From Sporomusa termitida (GTDB lineage Bacteria; Bacillota; Negativicutes; Sporomusales; Sporomusaceae), in NCBI RefSeq assembly GCF_007641255.1, contig NZ_CP036259.1, forward strand, positions 2,480,001 to 2,544,000: DNA of 64,000 nt, given 5' to 3'. Both the position numbers and the translations under genes were made by a program. Each line of letters starts with the position of its first letter. Positions within the stretch are counted from its first letter, which is position 1. The notes under the pieces were generated by a model that did no database searches, was not told the origin of the DNA, and saw only the letters and a list, made by a program, of their open reading frames with translations. Positions 35,871-43,074 of the stretch are shown piece after piece.

Positions 35871-36338
35871 TTATTGACCATTAGCCCATCGAAACCTCGA
35901 TAATCTTTCCACCTGTTCCAGGGTGGCAAACTGGACAATAAACTGCGGCTCCAGCCCCAGGCGGTTCAGCAGGCGGATAACCTGCGCCCTGCCAACACCG
36001 GCAAAATTAATGATATTCACCAAATCAGGCCGTTTTTGCTGTGCCGGTTTTACAATATAAGCCAACAGGGCATGGAAGGCGGCATCAAAGCCGGATGCCC
36101 ACAGCTTGGAGCAGAGCCCTTCGCAGTGAACCGGCACCAACGGCACAGGGATTTCTTTTTCCATTCTTTTAAAATTCCACTGACATCCTCGCCAATAATG
36201 CCGGACACGCAGGACGTTGTCACAAAAATGACTTTCGGCTTGAAACGCCGAATCCTTTACCGAGCCCTTATACGCAATAATAGCAGACAGCCGGGTCTCT
36301 CTCACCTTTGCTTCTGTTACTTTTAAGTTAATGGCCAT
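35871..36338 (-). pseudogene. nitrogenase-like component 1 (alpha-type) pseudogene
   Basis: Three pieces of a NifD/E-like protein in shifting frames. Piece 1 (36338-36234) starts MAINLKVTEAKVRETRLSAI. Piece 2, in another frame (36238-36152), reads VIFVTTSCVSGIIGEDVSGI, the conserved Cys segment. Piece 3 returns to the first frame (36158-35871) with VPVHCEG..SKLWASGFDAAFHALL and DLVNIINF. The segment expected between pieces 1 and 2 (the P-cluster Cys region) and the C-terminal half are gone. The gene cannot make a working protein. It follows the ABC transporter genes. Confidence 0.85.
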
Positions 36339-36465
36339 TACACTCCGCCTCTTTCCCGTTTTCCATCTGAATTAATACTTCCGATTGCTGGATTGCTCGC
36401 AGGAGACCTGGCCGGGCTCTGCGCCGTCTCTGTCAAGCCGGCAACTGTTTGATTAACCGACGGTG

Positions 36466-36487
36466 CCGGGGGACTGTTGTCCCCCGG
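36466..36487. repeat. GC-rich hairpin downstream of the substrate-binding protein gene
   Basis: CCGGGGGAC/GTCCCCCGG, 9-bp perfect stem with a 4-base loop, without a T run. It lies 15 bases past the stop of the substrate-binding protein gene and may protect the mRNA 3' end or pause transcription. Confidence 0.55.
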
Positions 36488-36501
36488 ACCATCCAGTCCA
36501 G

Positions 36502-37608
36502 CTAGTTGGAAAACTCCTTAGTAACCAGATCGTTTATACTTAGCTGCCCTTCTTTCAGAAAACCGTCTTTGACAAGATCGTCAATCCAGGGTTGAAGCAA
36601 TCTGTCCGGAATGCCCTTGCTGGTATAATAATAGTGAACCGCATTGACCGGCTGCCCGATATAATCCCCGGTCAGTTTAATGGCTTCGTATTCATTTTTC
36701 GGATCGACGCTCCAGGCGTTAGCTTTTCGGATCGCACGGACAAAGCGCGCTACGGCCTCCGGGTTTTCCTCAATAAATTTTTCCCTAAAATAATAAGCTC
36801 CGGTTCCCGCCGCTTCCCCAAGACCGGTGTCCAGCGTGTCAAATACTTGCAGCAGCTTGGAATCCGCCGCCAGCTTGTAAAAGGGAGGGTGAACCCCGAC
36901 AATATCCAGATTGCCCTGTTGGGCAGCCTGCAGAGCCGCTGTATCGCTATCAAAAGATACGAATTGAATGTGCTCCCGGCCATAGCCTAAATGATCAAAA
37001 GCGTTGTCGGCGATAAATGTCGTACAAATAGGCTTCGTACCGTTAATCGTAACCTTCTTGTTTTCGCTTTTTCTCAGTTCAACCAATTCCGCCAGGGAGC
37101 TGACCCCCAGTTTCGGACTCAGATAATAGCGCATATGCCGGTATTTCGGATCCACGTCCGGGGTGGGGTCAACACCGTTTAAAGTGACCGCTTTAATTTT
37201 GGCGCCGGCGGCGATATACGTAGCCAGCGCGTTGATATGGGCTGTTGCAACATCATTTGTTCCGTTTAACACCGAAGGCAATATCTGCGGGGTTTTCAAT
37301 TCACCGGTGTATTCAACATTCAACCCTTCCTCGGCAAAAAAGCCTTTTTTCTCGGCAACGACCCAGGGCGTGGAACCGCAGTTCTTTTTGGTATCAGTCT
37401 TAATTGTCAGCACCTTTTTCCCGGAAGCGGCCGGGTCAAAGCCGCCGCTCTTTAAGTCCCTTAAGCCAACAGCTCCCTGTATTTCAGATCCCGTTGAAAT
37501 CCCCTTCTTTGTTTGTCCATAAAAGCTGCCAATCCCGATTGCCACCGCCAGAACTGCTGTCACAGCCCCGATAATGATAAATTTCTTTTTTTGACCCCTG
37601 TCAGCCAT
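36502..37608 (-). CDS. NitT/TauT-type ABC substrate-binding protein
   Basis: Protein of 368 aa. Residues 9-27 form a hydrophobic export signal or anchor without a lipobox Cys, fitting a periplasmic location in a diderm. The NMT1/SsuA-like fold follows (KNCGSTPWVVAEKKGFFAEEGLNVEY near 75-100; VHPPFY near 235). This family binds nitrate, sulfonates, taurine, thiamine precursors and other compounds. AAGGAGG precedes the ATG. It is third in the operon after two permease genes; no ATPase gene is present. Confidence 0.88.
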   Translation of the reverse strand: MADRGQKKKFIIIGAVTAVLAVAIGIGSFYGQTKKGISTGSEIQGAVGLRDLKSGGFDPAASGKKVLTIKTDTKKNCGSTPWVVAEKKGFFAEEGLNVEYTGELKTPQILPSVLNGTNDVATAHINALATYIAAGAKIKAVTLNGVDPTPDVDPKYRHMRYYLSPKLGVSSLAELVELRKSENKKVTINGTKPICTTFIADNAFDHLGYGREHIQFVSFDSDTAALQAAQQGNLDIVGVHPPFYKLAADSKLLQVFDTLDTGLGEAAGTGAYYFREKFIEENPEAVARFVRAIRKANAWSVDPKNEYEAIKLTGDYIGQPVNAVHYYYTSKGIPDRLLQPWIDDLVKDGFLKEGQLSINDLVTKEFSN

Positions 37609-37679
37609 ATTTTTTTGCCTCCTTATTTGTGCTTATGTTTATTTCAATCCGGTTCATCCGGACTTGTTTTCCCGGCGGC

Positions 37680-38456
37680 TTAGCTCAGTTGCGAAGCCTC
37701 TTTCCAGACCAGGAAACGTTTTTTCAGCCGGGCAAAAGTAACGTTGACCCCAATTGCCAGTATGGTAATATAGAGAACGATACCGTACATTAAGGCCAGC
37801 TCATATCTATGCGTGGAGCTGATATAGAACCAGCCAAGACCGGTGCTGGCGCCAATCACCTCCGAAGCGATGATCATAAAGAAAGCAATTTGCGCCGCTA
37901 TCTCAATGCCGATAAAAATATTGGGCAAGGCGTAGGGCAAGATGACTTTGCGCAACAATTCCCAGCGGGTTGTTCCCATGGAGCGGGCCGCCTTTAGCAG
38001 ATTGCGGTCCATATTGCGCGCGCCGGTCATCGTATTGAAAAGCACTGGCCACAAGGTGGACCAAAATATGACCACTACTTTCTCCAGCGTACCGATGCCG
38101 AAAAAAATCATAAAGATGGGAATAATCGCAAAAGGATTCAATTTTTCACATGTGCGCAGAAAAGGCAGCAGGGCCTTCTCCGCCGATTCGAAAAAAGTTC
38201 CCAGCAAAAATCCGAGGGGCACGCCGATCAGCACAGACAGACTAAAACCCATGACGACCCGTTCCAAACTGATCAGTGTCTGTTCCCACAATATGCCCGA
38301 AGCCGCCACTTTGAAGAGGGCTATTATGGCATCGGAGGCTGGGGAAATAACCCCCTCGGGGATTAGACGGGGTCCAAATTCCCAAAAAATAAAGAACAAA
38401 ATAATCGAACTGCTGTTAAAGGCCAACCTTTGCAGTTTAGGCAGCAAAAGTTTCAT
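37680..38456 (-). CDS. ABC transporter permease (SsuC/TauC-like)
   Basis: Protein of 258 aa from the ATG at 38456 (GAGGAGG upstream). About six membrane segments. The cytoplasmic EAA-type loop (AARSMGTTRWELLRKVILPYALPNIFIG near 160-187) contacts the ATPase. It lies 50 bases after the first permease gene and before the binding protein gene, so the transporter has a heteromeric channel of two related permeases. Confidence 0.9.
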   Translation of the reverse strand: MKLLLPKLQRLAFNSSSIILFFIFWEFGPRLIPEGVISPASDAIIALFKVAASGILWEQTLISLERVVMGFSLSVLIGVPLGFLLGTFFESAEKALLPFLRTCEKLNPFAIIPIFMIFFGIGTLEKVVVIFWSTLWPVLFNTMTGARNMDRNLLKAARSMGTTRWELLRKVILPYALPNIFIGIEIAAQIAFFMIIASEVIGASTGLGWFYISSTHRYELALMYGIVLYITILAIGVNVTFARLKKRFLVWKEASQLS

Positions 38457-38506
38457 GTAGCGGATACCTCCTCTGGATAATTTTATACTTGCCGTCGTTC
38501 CGCTGT

Positions 38507-39307
38507 TCAGGCGGCAGCTCTTTTCATCTCTTGGGGAAACTCCTGCTCCTGCCAATAGAGCACAATGCTCTCCAAAGTTTCAAGCGCATAATTCAAAACA
38601 AAACCTACGCCTGCGACCAGGATAGCGCCCAAGTAGATCCGCTCTACAAAGCCCATGCTTTCCGCATTGTGAATCATCCAGCCCAACCCGGAATCCGCCC
38701 CCATACTCTCAGCGCCGATCAGCATAAAGAAGCTCATCGTCAAACCCGTCCGCACGCCGGAAATAATGGTCGGCATGGCGCCGGGCAGCACGATTTTAAA
38801 AAAGATTTCCAGCTTATTGGCATTCAGCGCTCTACCGGCCCTGATTAAGAGAGTATCCACATTTTGAATGCCTACTATTGTCGTAAACAGGATCGGCCAA
38901 AAGGAAGACCAGAAAATAACGAGTTGAATACCACCCTCGCCAACCCCCACGATAATGACAAAAATCGGGAACAAGATAAACGGCGGGATACTGGAGAGAA
39001 AAATCGTCAATGGCCTGAGAAATCTGGCCAGCCAGGGCAATGCTCCGGCCAGAATAAAGCCCAGCGGCAACGCCAGCAAGGTAGCCAGGAAAAAACCGGT
39101 AAAGACCCGCTTGAGGCTGATCGAAATGTAAATCAGGACATTGGGCAATCCTAAATCGATCGCTGTCCGGATAACCCGGGACAGCGGGGGGAGAAATACA
39201 TCGCTGGCCCAGCCTAACCGTGGTGCTATTTCCCACAAAATTAACACCAAAAGATATAAATAAACCCCGAAGAGCTTGTTATGGACTGTTTTTATAATCT
39301 TTTTCAT
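38507..39307 (-). CDS. ABC transporter permease (SsuC/TauC-like), first gene
   Basis: Protein of 266 aa from the ATG at 39307, set by AAGGAGG; upstream codons in the same frame overlap the repeat leader. About six membrane segments and the coupling loop RALNANKLEIFFKIVLPGAMPTI. It is similar to the next permease gene, so the pair arose by duplication. It is the first full gene after the three-terminator leader and the Cys-rich mini-ORF. Confidence 0.9.
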   Translation of the reverse strand: MKKIIKTVHNKLFGVYLYLLVLILWEIAPRLGWASDVFLPPLSRVIRTAIDLGLPNVLIYISISLKRVFTGFFLATLLALPLGFILAGALPWLARFLRPLTIFLSSIPPFILFPIFVIIVGVGEGGIQLVIFWSSFWPILFTTIVGIQNVDTLLIRAGRALNANKLEIFFKIVLPGAMPTIISGVRTGLTMSFFMLIGAESMGADSGLGWMIHNAESMGFVERIYLGAILVAGVGFVLNYALETLESIVLYWQEQEFPQEMKRAAA

Positions 39308-39342
39308 ACGTTCCTCCTTAGCCTTATAACTAATCAGCCGAA

Positions 39343-39462
39343 TTAGCTTGATTTTAGGCAATTTTCGCCATTCACACACCGGCAATACCGGCAAAGCTCC
39401 GGCCGCGGCCTCCTGGCGACCCGACGGCGACATTCTTTCAGTTCAATCCGCTGCCTGCTCAC
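39343..39462 (-). CDS. Cys/Arg-rich mini-ORF, copy 1
   Basis: 39 codons from GTG, GGAGG about ten bases upstream, stop 35 bases before the permease start. It contains LKECRRR and the motif CRYCRCVNGENC, five Cys in all. The same motif recurs in copy 3 (CRYCRCMMADNC), which supports coding. Compared with copy 2, one base is lost and one gained between CRRR and CRYC, so the frame is restored at the Cys motif. A metal-binding peptide or a leader peptide that senses Cys supply are both possible. Confidence 0.5.
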   Translation of the reverse strand: MSRQRIELKECRRRVARRPRPELCRYCRCVNGENCLKSS

Positions 39463-39526
39463 AACACATTTCCCTCCCTGCTTTTTCGTTCCTGTGTTAA
39501 TCCCCGCCCTTGCCCCTCCTTATATT

Positions 39527-39568
39527 AAAACTAAAGGCAGAAAGAAAATTCTTTCTGCCTTTAGTTTT
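39527..39568 (-). terminator. leader terminator 3 (between repeat copies 1 and 2)
   Basis: An almost uninterrupted 20-bp stem (AAACTAAAGGCAGAAAG and its complement) with a 2-base loop and A/T ends, able to work in both directions. It lies upstream of mini-ORF copy 1. Confidence 0.85.
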
Positions 39569-39571
39569 TAA

Positions 39572-39720
39572 CTAATCAGCCCGTGCACCTGATTTAATGC
39601 AATTATCCGCCATCATACACCCGGCGATACCGGCAAAACTCGGCCGCAGCCTCATGGCGACACCGACGGCGACATTCTTTCAGTTTATTTCTTATTTCGC
39701 TGCCTGCTCACAACACTTTT
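39572..39720 (-). pseudogene. mini-ORF copy 2, frameshifted
   Basis: The corresponding frame shows LKECRRRCRHEAAAEF then CRYRR. It carries a 7-base gain near its start and one extra base after CRYRR, and breaks off early. With these corrected it would end MMADNCIKSGARAD, matching copies 1 and 3. It probably no longer yields the full peptide. Confidence 0.45.
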
Positions 39721-39774
39721 CCCTCCAGCTTTTTCGTTCCTGCGTTATCCCCGCCCTTACCCCTCCTTATATTG

Positions 39775-39814
39775 AAACTAAAGGCAGAAAGAAAATTCTT
39801 TCTGCCTTTAGTTT
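39775..39814 (-). terminator. leader terminator 2 (between repeat copies 2 and 3)
   Basis: Same stem as leader terminator 3, 19 bp with a 2-base loop. It starts 8 bases after the stop of mini-ORF copy 3, the spacing expected of a translation-coupled attenuator. Confidence 0.85.
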
Positions 39815-39822
39815 TTAACTAA

Positions 39823-39903
39823 TCAGCCCGTGCACCTGATTTTTATGCAATTATCCGCCATCATACACCGGCAATACCGGCAAAGCTTCAGCCGCGGCCT
39901 CAT
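39823..39903 (-). CDS. Cys-rich mini-ORF, copy 3
   Basis: 26 codons from ATG 39903 (a GTG directly precedes it), MRPRLKL then CRYCRCMMADNC and a final RCTG. It has five Cys. There is no clear Shine-Dalgarno, because this copy is cut at its 5' side by the first leader terminator. The stop abuts leader terminator 2. Confidence 0.4.
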   Translation of the reverse strand: MRPRLKLCRYCRCMMADNCIKIRCTG

Positions 39904-39904
39904 C

Positions 39905-39945
39905 ACGATAAAATAAAGGCTGTATCCCGTTAAGGAACACAGCCT
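39905..39945 (-). terminator. leader terminator 1, just after the promoter
   Basis: On the minus strand AGGCTGT/ACAGCCT pair with a 15-base loop, followed by TTTATTTT. It begins about 40 bases after the expected transcription start of the ABC operon. Confidence 0.7.
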
Positions 39946-39991
39946 CTAGTTTAATTCCAGTCAGCAATTAGTACTCTATTATATTGATACT

Positions 39992-40020
39992 ATAATAAAC
40001 CGTCTCTTCCCAGTTGTCAA
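39992..40020 (-). promoter_or_regulatory. sigma-A promoter of the ABC transporter leader
   Basis: TTGACA, 17 bases, TATTAT: a near-consensus promoter. Transcription from it meets three terminators before the first permease gene. Confidence 0.85.
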
Positions 40021-40168
40021 TCTCATCATTGCATTTATTTTTAGGGGATATGAAAATTCCAGCTAGGTGCAGCGCAAAGATATTCACCTATTTTACCCCA
40101 GTTATGGCAGGTATTAATCAAATAAATGTGGAAACTGTAATAAAAAAAGAACCAGAGGTGTTGTACAT

Positions 40169-41038
40169 TTGCATCATATTGGCATTCTCCAGTTAACCCA
40201 AAACCTTGACGACGCCGTGCACGGCTTTAAAGCCGGCCTGGCAGAGCAAAACCTGACCGCTGAATTTTATTATGTGAACGCCGACGGTGCCGTAAGCGAC
40301 CTGCCGCGGCTGGCCGGCAAGCTGGCAGAGCAAAAAGTAAACCTGATCTTTGCTTGTTCAACCCCGGCCGCGCAGGCGGCTGTACAATTAGACGGCACTA
40401 TTCCGGTGGTATTCACGCCGGTGTTTGATCCGGTCGGCGCAGCCCTGGCCCGGACACTGGACAAACCGGGCGGCAAAGCTACCGGCGTGGCCGGCATGGT
40501 CCCGGCTGCCGCTAAGGCTGCTTTTATCCGGGAACTGCTGCCTGCCGCCAAAACCATCGGCATTTTGTACCATACCGGTGACACCAACGCCCTGCTGGAG
40601 ACAGCAAATTTCAAACAGGCAGCCAGCGAACTATTCACCCTGGTGGACCTGCCTGCCGACAAGCCGGCAGATCTGTCGGTACTGCCTGACAGACTCCCCC
40701 CCGGCCTGGATGCTTTATTTTTGCCAATTGGCCGGATCATCGAAGAAAACTTTGCCAGCGTGGCCTATTATGCCGAAGCAGCCAATCTGCCGGTTATTAC
40801 CTCGCACGCCCCCAATGTGCCGTCAGGGGCGTTAGGGGCGCTGGTGGCTAATCATTACGAACTGGGCCGGGCCTGCGCCGTTAAAGCTGCTCAGATTCTG
40901 GCCGGCGCCAAACCGGGCGATATTCCTGTCGGTCTTGTCGATCGGCCGGAAGTTCAGCTTAATGCCTTTGTTGCCGCCAATTTAGGCATTGAACTGCCCC
41001 CGCCCCTGCTGGCACAGGCTAAAGAGATATTTGAATAA
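40169..41038 (+). CDS. TrpX-type ABC substrate-binding protein, apparently cytosolic
   Basis: Protein of 289 aa starting at TTG 40169 with GAGGTG upstream. ABC_sub_bind (PF04392-type) fold: FACSTPAAQAA near 61, PVVFTPVFDPVGA near 78, and YNNYY-like ligand region replaced by ANHYELG near 230. Relatives bind aromatic amino acids or purine-like ligands and have a signal peptide. This chain begins directly at the first strand (HHIGILQLTQ) with no signal peptide. No permease or ATPase is adjacent. It may be a solitary intracellular binding or sensor protein. U32 peptidase follows. Confidence 0.78.
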   Translation: MHHIGILQLTQNLDDAVHGFKAGLAEQNLTAEFYYVNADGAVSDLPRLAGKLAEQKVNLIFACSTPAAQAAVQLDGTIPVVFTPVFDPVGAALARTLDKPGGKATGVAGMVPAAAKAAFIRELLPAAKTIGILYHTGDTNALLETANFKQAASELFTLVDLPADKPADLSVLPDRLPPGLDALFLPIGRIIEENFASVAYYAEAANLPVITSHAPNVPSGALGALVANHYELGRACAVKAAQILAGAKPGDIPVGLVDRPEVQLNAFVAANLGIELPPPLLAQAKEIFE

Positions 41039-41069
41039 TTGACTATATAAAATCTGGAGTGAAATATAC

Positions 41070-43037
41070 ATGCTGCTAACCCCGCAATCTGTCGAACTGC
41101 TGGCCCCGGCCGGCACCTGGGAGGTGCTTGAAGCCGCGGTTGCCGCCGGCGCTGACGCTGTATACCTCGGCGGCAAGCGTTTTAATATGCGCCTGCACCG
41201 CACTGATACCAATTTTGATGATGAAAAACTGGCCCGGGCCGTACAATATGCCCACAAGCACAAGGTTCGCCTCTACATCACCGTTAATAACCTGATCAGC
41301 GAGCGGGAAATCCCCGGCATGCGCGATTACCTCCGGCTATTGAACCAGCTGCAGCCGGATGCGCTGATTGTTCAGGACCTGGCTGTTCTCGAGCTGTCAC
41401 GGCAGCTAAATATGACCGTGCCGCTCCATGCCTCGGTCATGATGAATACCCATAATGAACATTCCATAAAAACGCTGATGGATTACGGCATAACCCGGGT
41501 GGTAACCAATCGCGAGCTGACGCTGACTCAGCTCAGGCTGCTTAAAGAACGTACCGGTATTGAACTTGAATATTTTGTCCATGGCGACATGTGTGTGGCT
41601 CACAGCGGCCAGTGTTACCACTCCGGCATCGTTTTCGGCCAAAGTTCAAACCGTGGCCGCTGCCTAAAACCCTGCCGCTGGCCATATCAGCTGATCGACA
41701 GTGCTACCGGCCGGCCGGCAGCCGCCGACCCTGGCCCTTATAAGCTGGCAATGAAGGATATGTGTATGTACAACGCCTTGCCGGAGCTCATTCAGGCTGG
41801 CGTATGCTCCTTCAAGATTGAAGGCCGCATGCGCACCGCCGCTTTTGTCAGCCGCATCGTAAAACTCTATCGCCAGGCAATAGACCGCTATATTGCCGAC
41901 CCCACCGGTTATTCCTTGGACCCTGCCGGCTGGCAGGAACTATATGCTTACCGTTCCCGGGACTTTTCTACCTGCTATGCGCTTGGCAATCCCGGCGCCA
42001 GCTCGATCGGCTACACCGGCGAACGGGAGCCGCGCTTTTTCAGTCAGGCAGTCCAAGAGGCCGGGCTGGCCGTTCCTGCGGTCTTGCCGGCAGCCAGTAT
42101 CCCCCCCCGGCCAACTGTCAGTCAGTTCCCGGCTGAACGCCCTACACTGGCAGTACGGGTTGCCGGAATTGCGGCACTGGCCGCCGCCTTTGAAAACGGT
42201 GCCGACGTTGCCTACATTGGCGGTGAGGCTTTCAAGCCGGAGGAACCCCTGACCTTACAGGAGATTAAGCAGGCTATTACCCTGGCCGGCCAATATAACA
42301 CACAGGTTATTGTTACCACCCCCCGTATTACGATGGAACGGGAAACAGGTGAACTTGAGCAGTTATTTACCTGCCTTGAGGCCGTTAAACCCCACGGCCT
42401 GCTGGTTGCGAACAGCGGCATGCTGCGTCTGGCCCGGCAAACCACCAGTCTGCCGGTTCAGGCTGATTTTTCGTTCAACCTGTTCAATCACCTGACTACA
42501 GCCTGGCTTAAAGCCAATGGGGCCAGTAAGGCCACCATTTCCCTGGAGGCTGCTTTTGAACAAATTGCCGAACTGGCTCCCGGCAGCCACCTGCCGCTGG
42601 AAATTATTGTCCATGGTGCCCTGGAAGCCATGGTGCTAGATCATTGCGTACCGTCTGCAGTCCTGGCAGGAGCACCTGCTCACGCCTGCTCCCAGTTGTA
42701 TCCGTCACAGCACTATGCGCTATTGGACAGTGCCGGCGAACGGCATGACATTAAGATCGATCAGTATGCCCGCAACCACATCCTGTTTGCCAAAGACCTT
42801 TGCCTGCTGACCCATTTACCCGCACTGCTCAGCACCGGTATCAGCAACTACCGGATTGAAGGTCAGCATTACCGGCCGGAGCTTGTCGGGCTGCTTACCG
42901 CCGCCTACCGGACCGAGCTTGACAGGCTGAGTGCCGGTGATGCCGGCAGTTTTGATAAAAACCTGCTCAGCAGGCTGGGAGCGGCCAGCCCCCGAAAATT
43001 GGGCATCGGTGCTTTCCGCTACCGTCTATCCAGATAA
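41070..43037 (+). CDS. U32-family peptidase-type protein (RlhA/TrhP-like)
   Basis: Protein of 655 aa. N-terminal TIM-barrel U32 domain (ELLAPAGTWEVLEAAVAAGADAVYLGG near 9-35) with Cys175, Cys182, Cys198 and Cys202 in VHGDMCVAHSGQC and RGRCLKPCRW. This four-Cys pattern holds an Fe-S cluster in RNA-hydroxylating relatives such as RlhA and TrhP. A second, similar barrel half starts near 370. The function is thus more likely tRNA/rRNA hydroxylation than proteolysis. It follows the substrate-binding gene by 31 bases. Confidence 0.82.
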   Translation: MLLTPQSVELLAPAGTWEVLEAAVAAGADAVYLGGKRFNMRLHRTDTNFDDEKLARAVQYAHKHKVRLYITVNNLISEREIPGMRDYLRLLNQLQPDALIVQDLAVLELSRQLNMTVPLHASVMMNTHNEHSIKTLMDYGITRVVTNRELTLTQLRLLKERTGIELEYFVHGDMCVAHSGQCYHSGIVFGQSSNRGRCLKPCRWPYQLIDSATGRPAAADPGPYKLAMKDMCMYNALPELIQAGVCSFKIEGRMRTAAFVSRIVKLYRQAIDRYIADPTGYSLDPAGWQELYAYRSRDFSTCYALGNPGASSIGYTGEREPRFFSQAVQEAGLAVPAVLPAASIPPRPTVSQFPAERPTLAVRVAGIAALAAAFENGADVAYIGGEAFKPEEPLTLQEIKQAITLAGQYNTQVIVTTPRITMERETGELEQLFTCLEAVKPHGLLVANSGMLRLARQTTSLPVQADFSFNLFNHLTTAWLKANGASKATISLEAAFEQIAELAPGSHLPLEIIVHGALEAMVLDHCVPSAVLAGAPAHACSQLYPSQHYALLDSAGERHDIKIDQYARNHILFAKDLCLLTHLPALLSTGISNYRIEGQHYRPELVGLLTAAYRTELDRLSAGDAGSFDKNLLSRLGAASPRKLGIGAFRYRLSR

Positions 43038-43074
43038 TACTACCGCTGTATCAATTAACCAGAGAGGTGAAACC

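Larger units (their letters stand above)
39328..39905 (-). repeat. 2.4 tandem copies of a ~245-bp leader repeat
   Basis: Copy 1 is 39328-39569, copy 2 is 39570-39816, copy 3 is 39817-39905 and partial. They share the AACTAATCAGCC edge, a Cys-rich coding stretch, a G-rich SD-like region and a 20-bp terminator stem. Periods are 242 and 247 bases. The repeats lie between a strong minus-strand promoter and the ABC transporter genes. Confidence 0.9.

Noticed and set aside
36036-36326. Open frame on the plus strand opposite the nitrogenase-like remnant
   Set aside because: Antisense shadow; the minus strand shows clear protein similarity in three pieces.
39572-39813. Possible CRISPR-like array in the 39.3-39.9 kb repeats
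   Set aside because: Repeats are ~245 bp, contain terminators and coding-like sequence, and have no short repeat/spacer structure.
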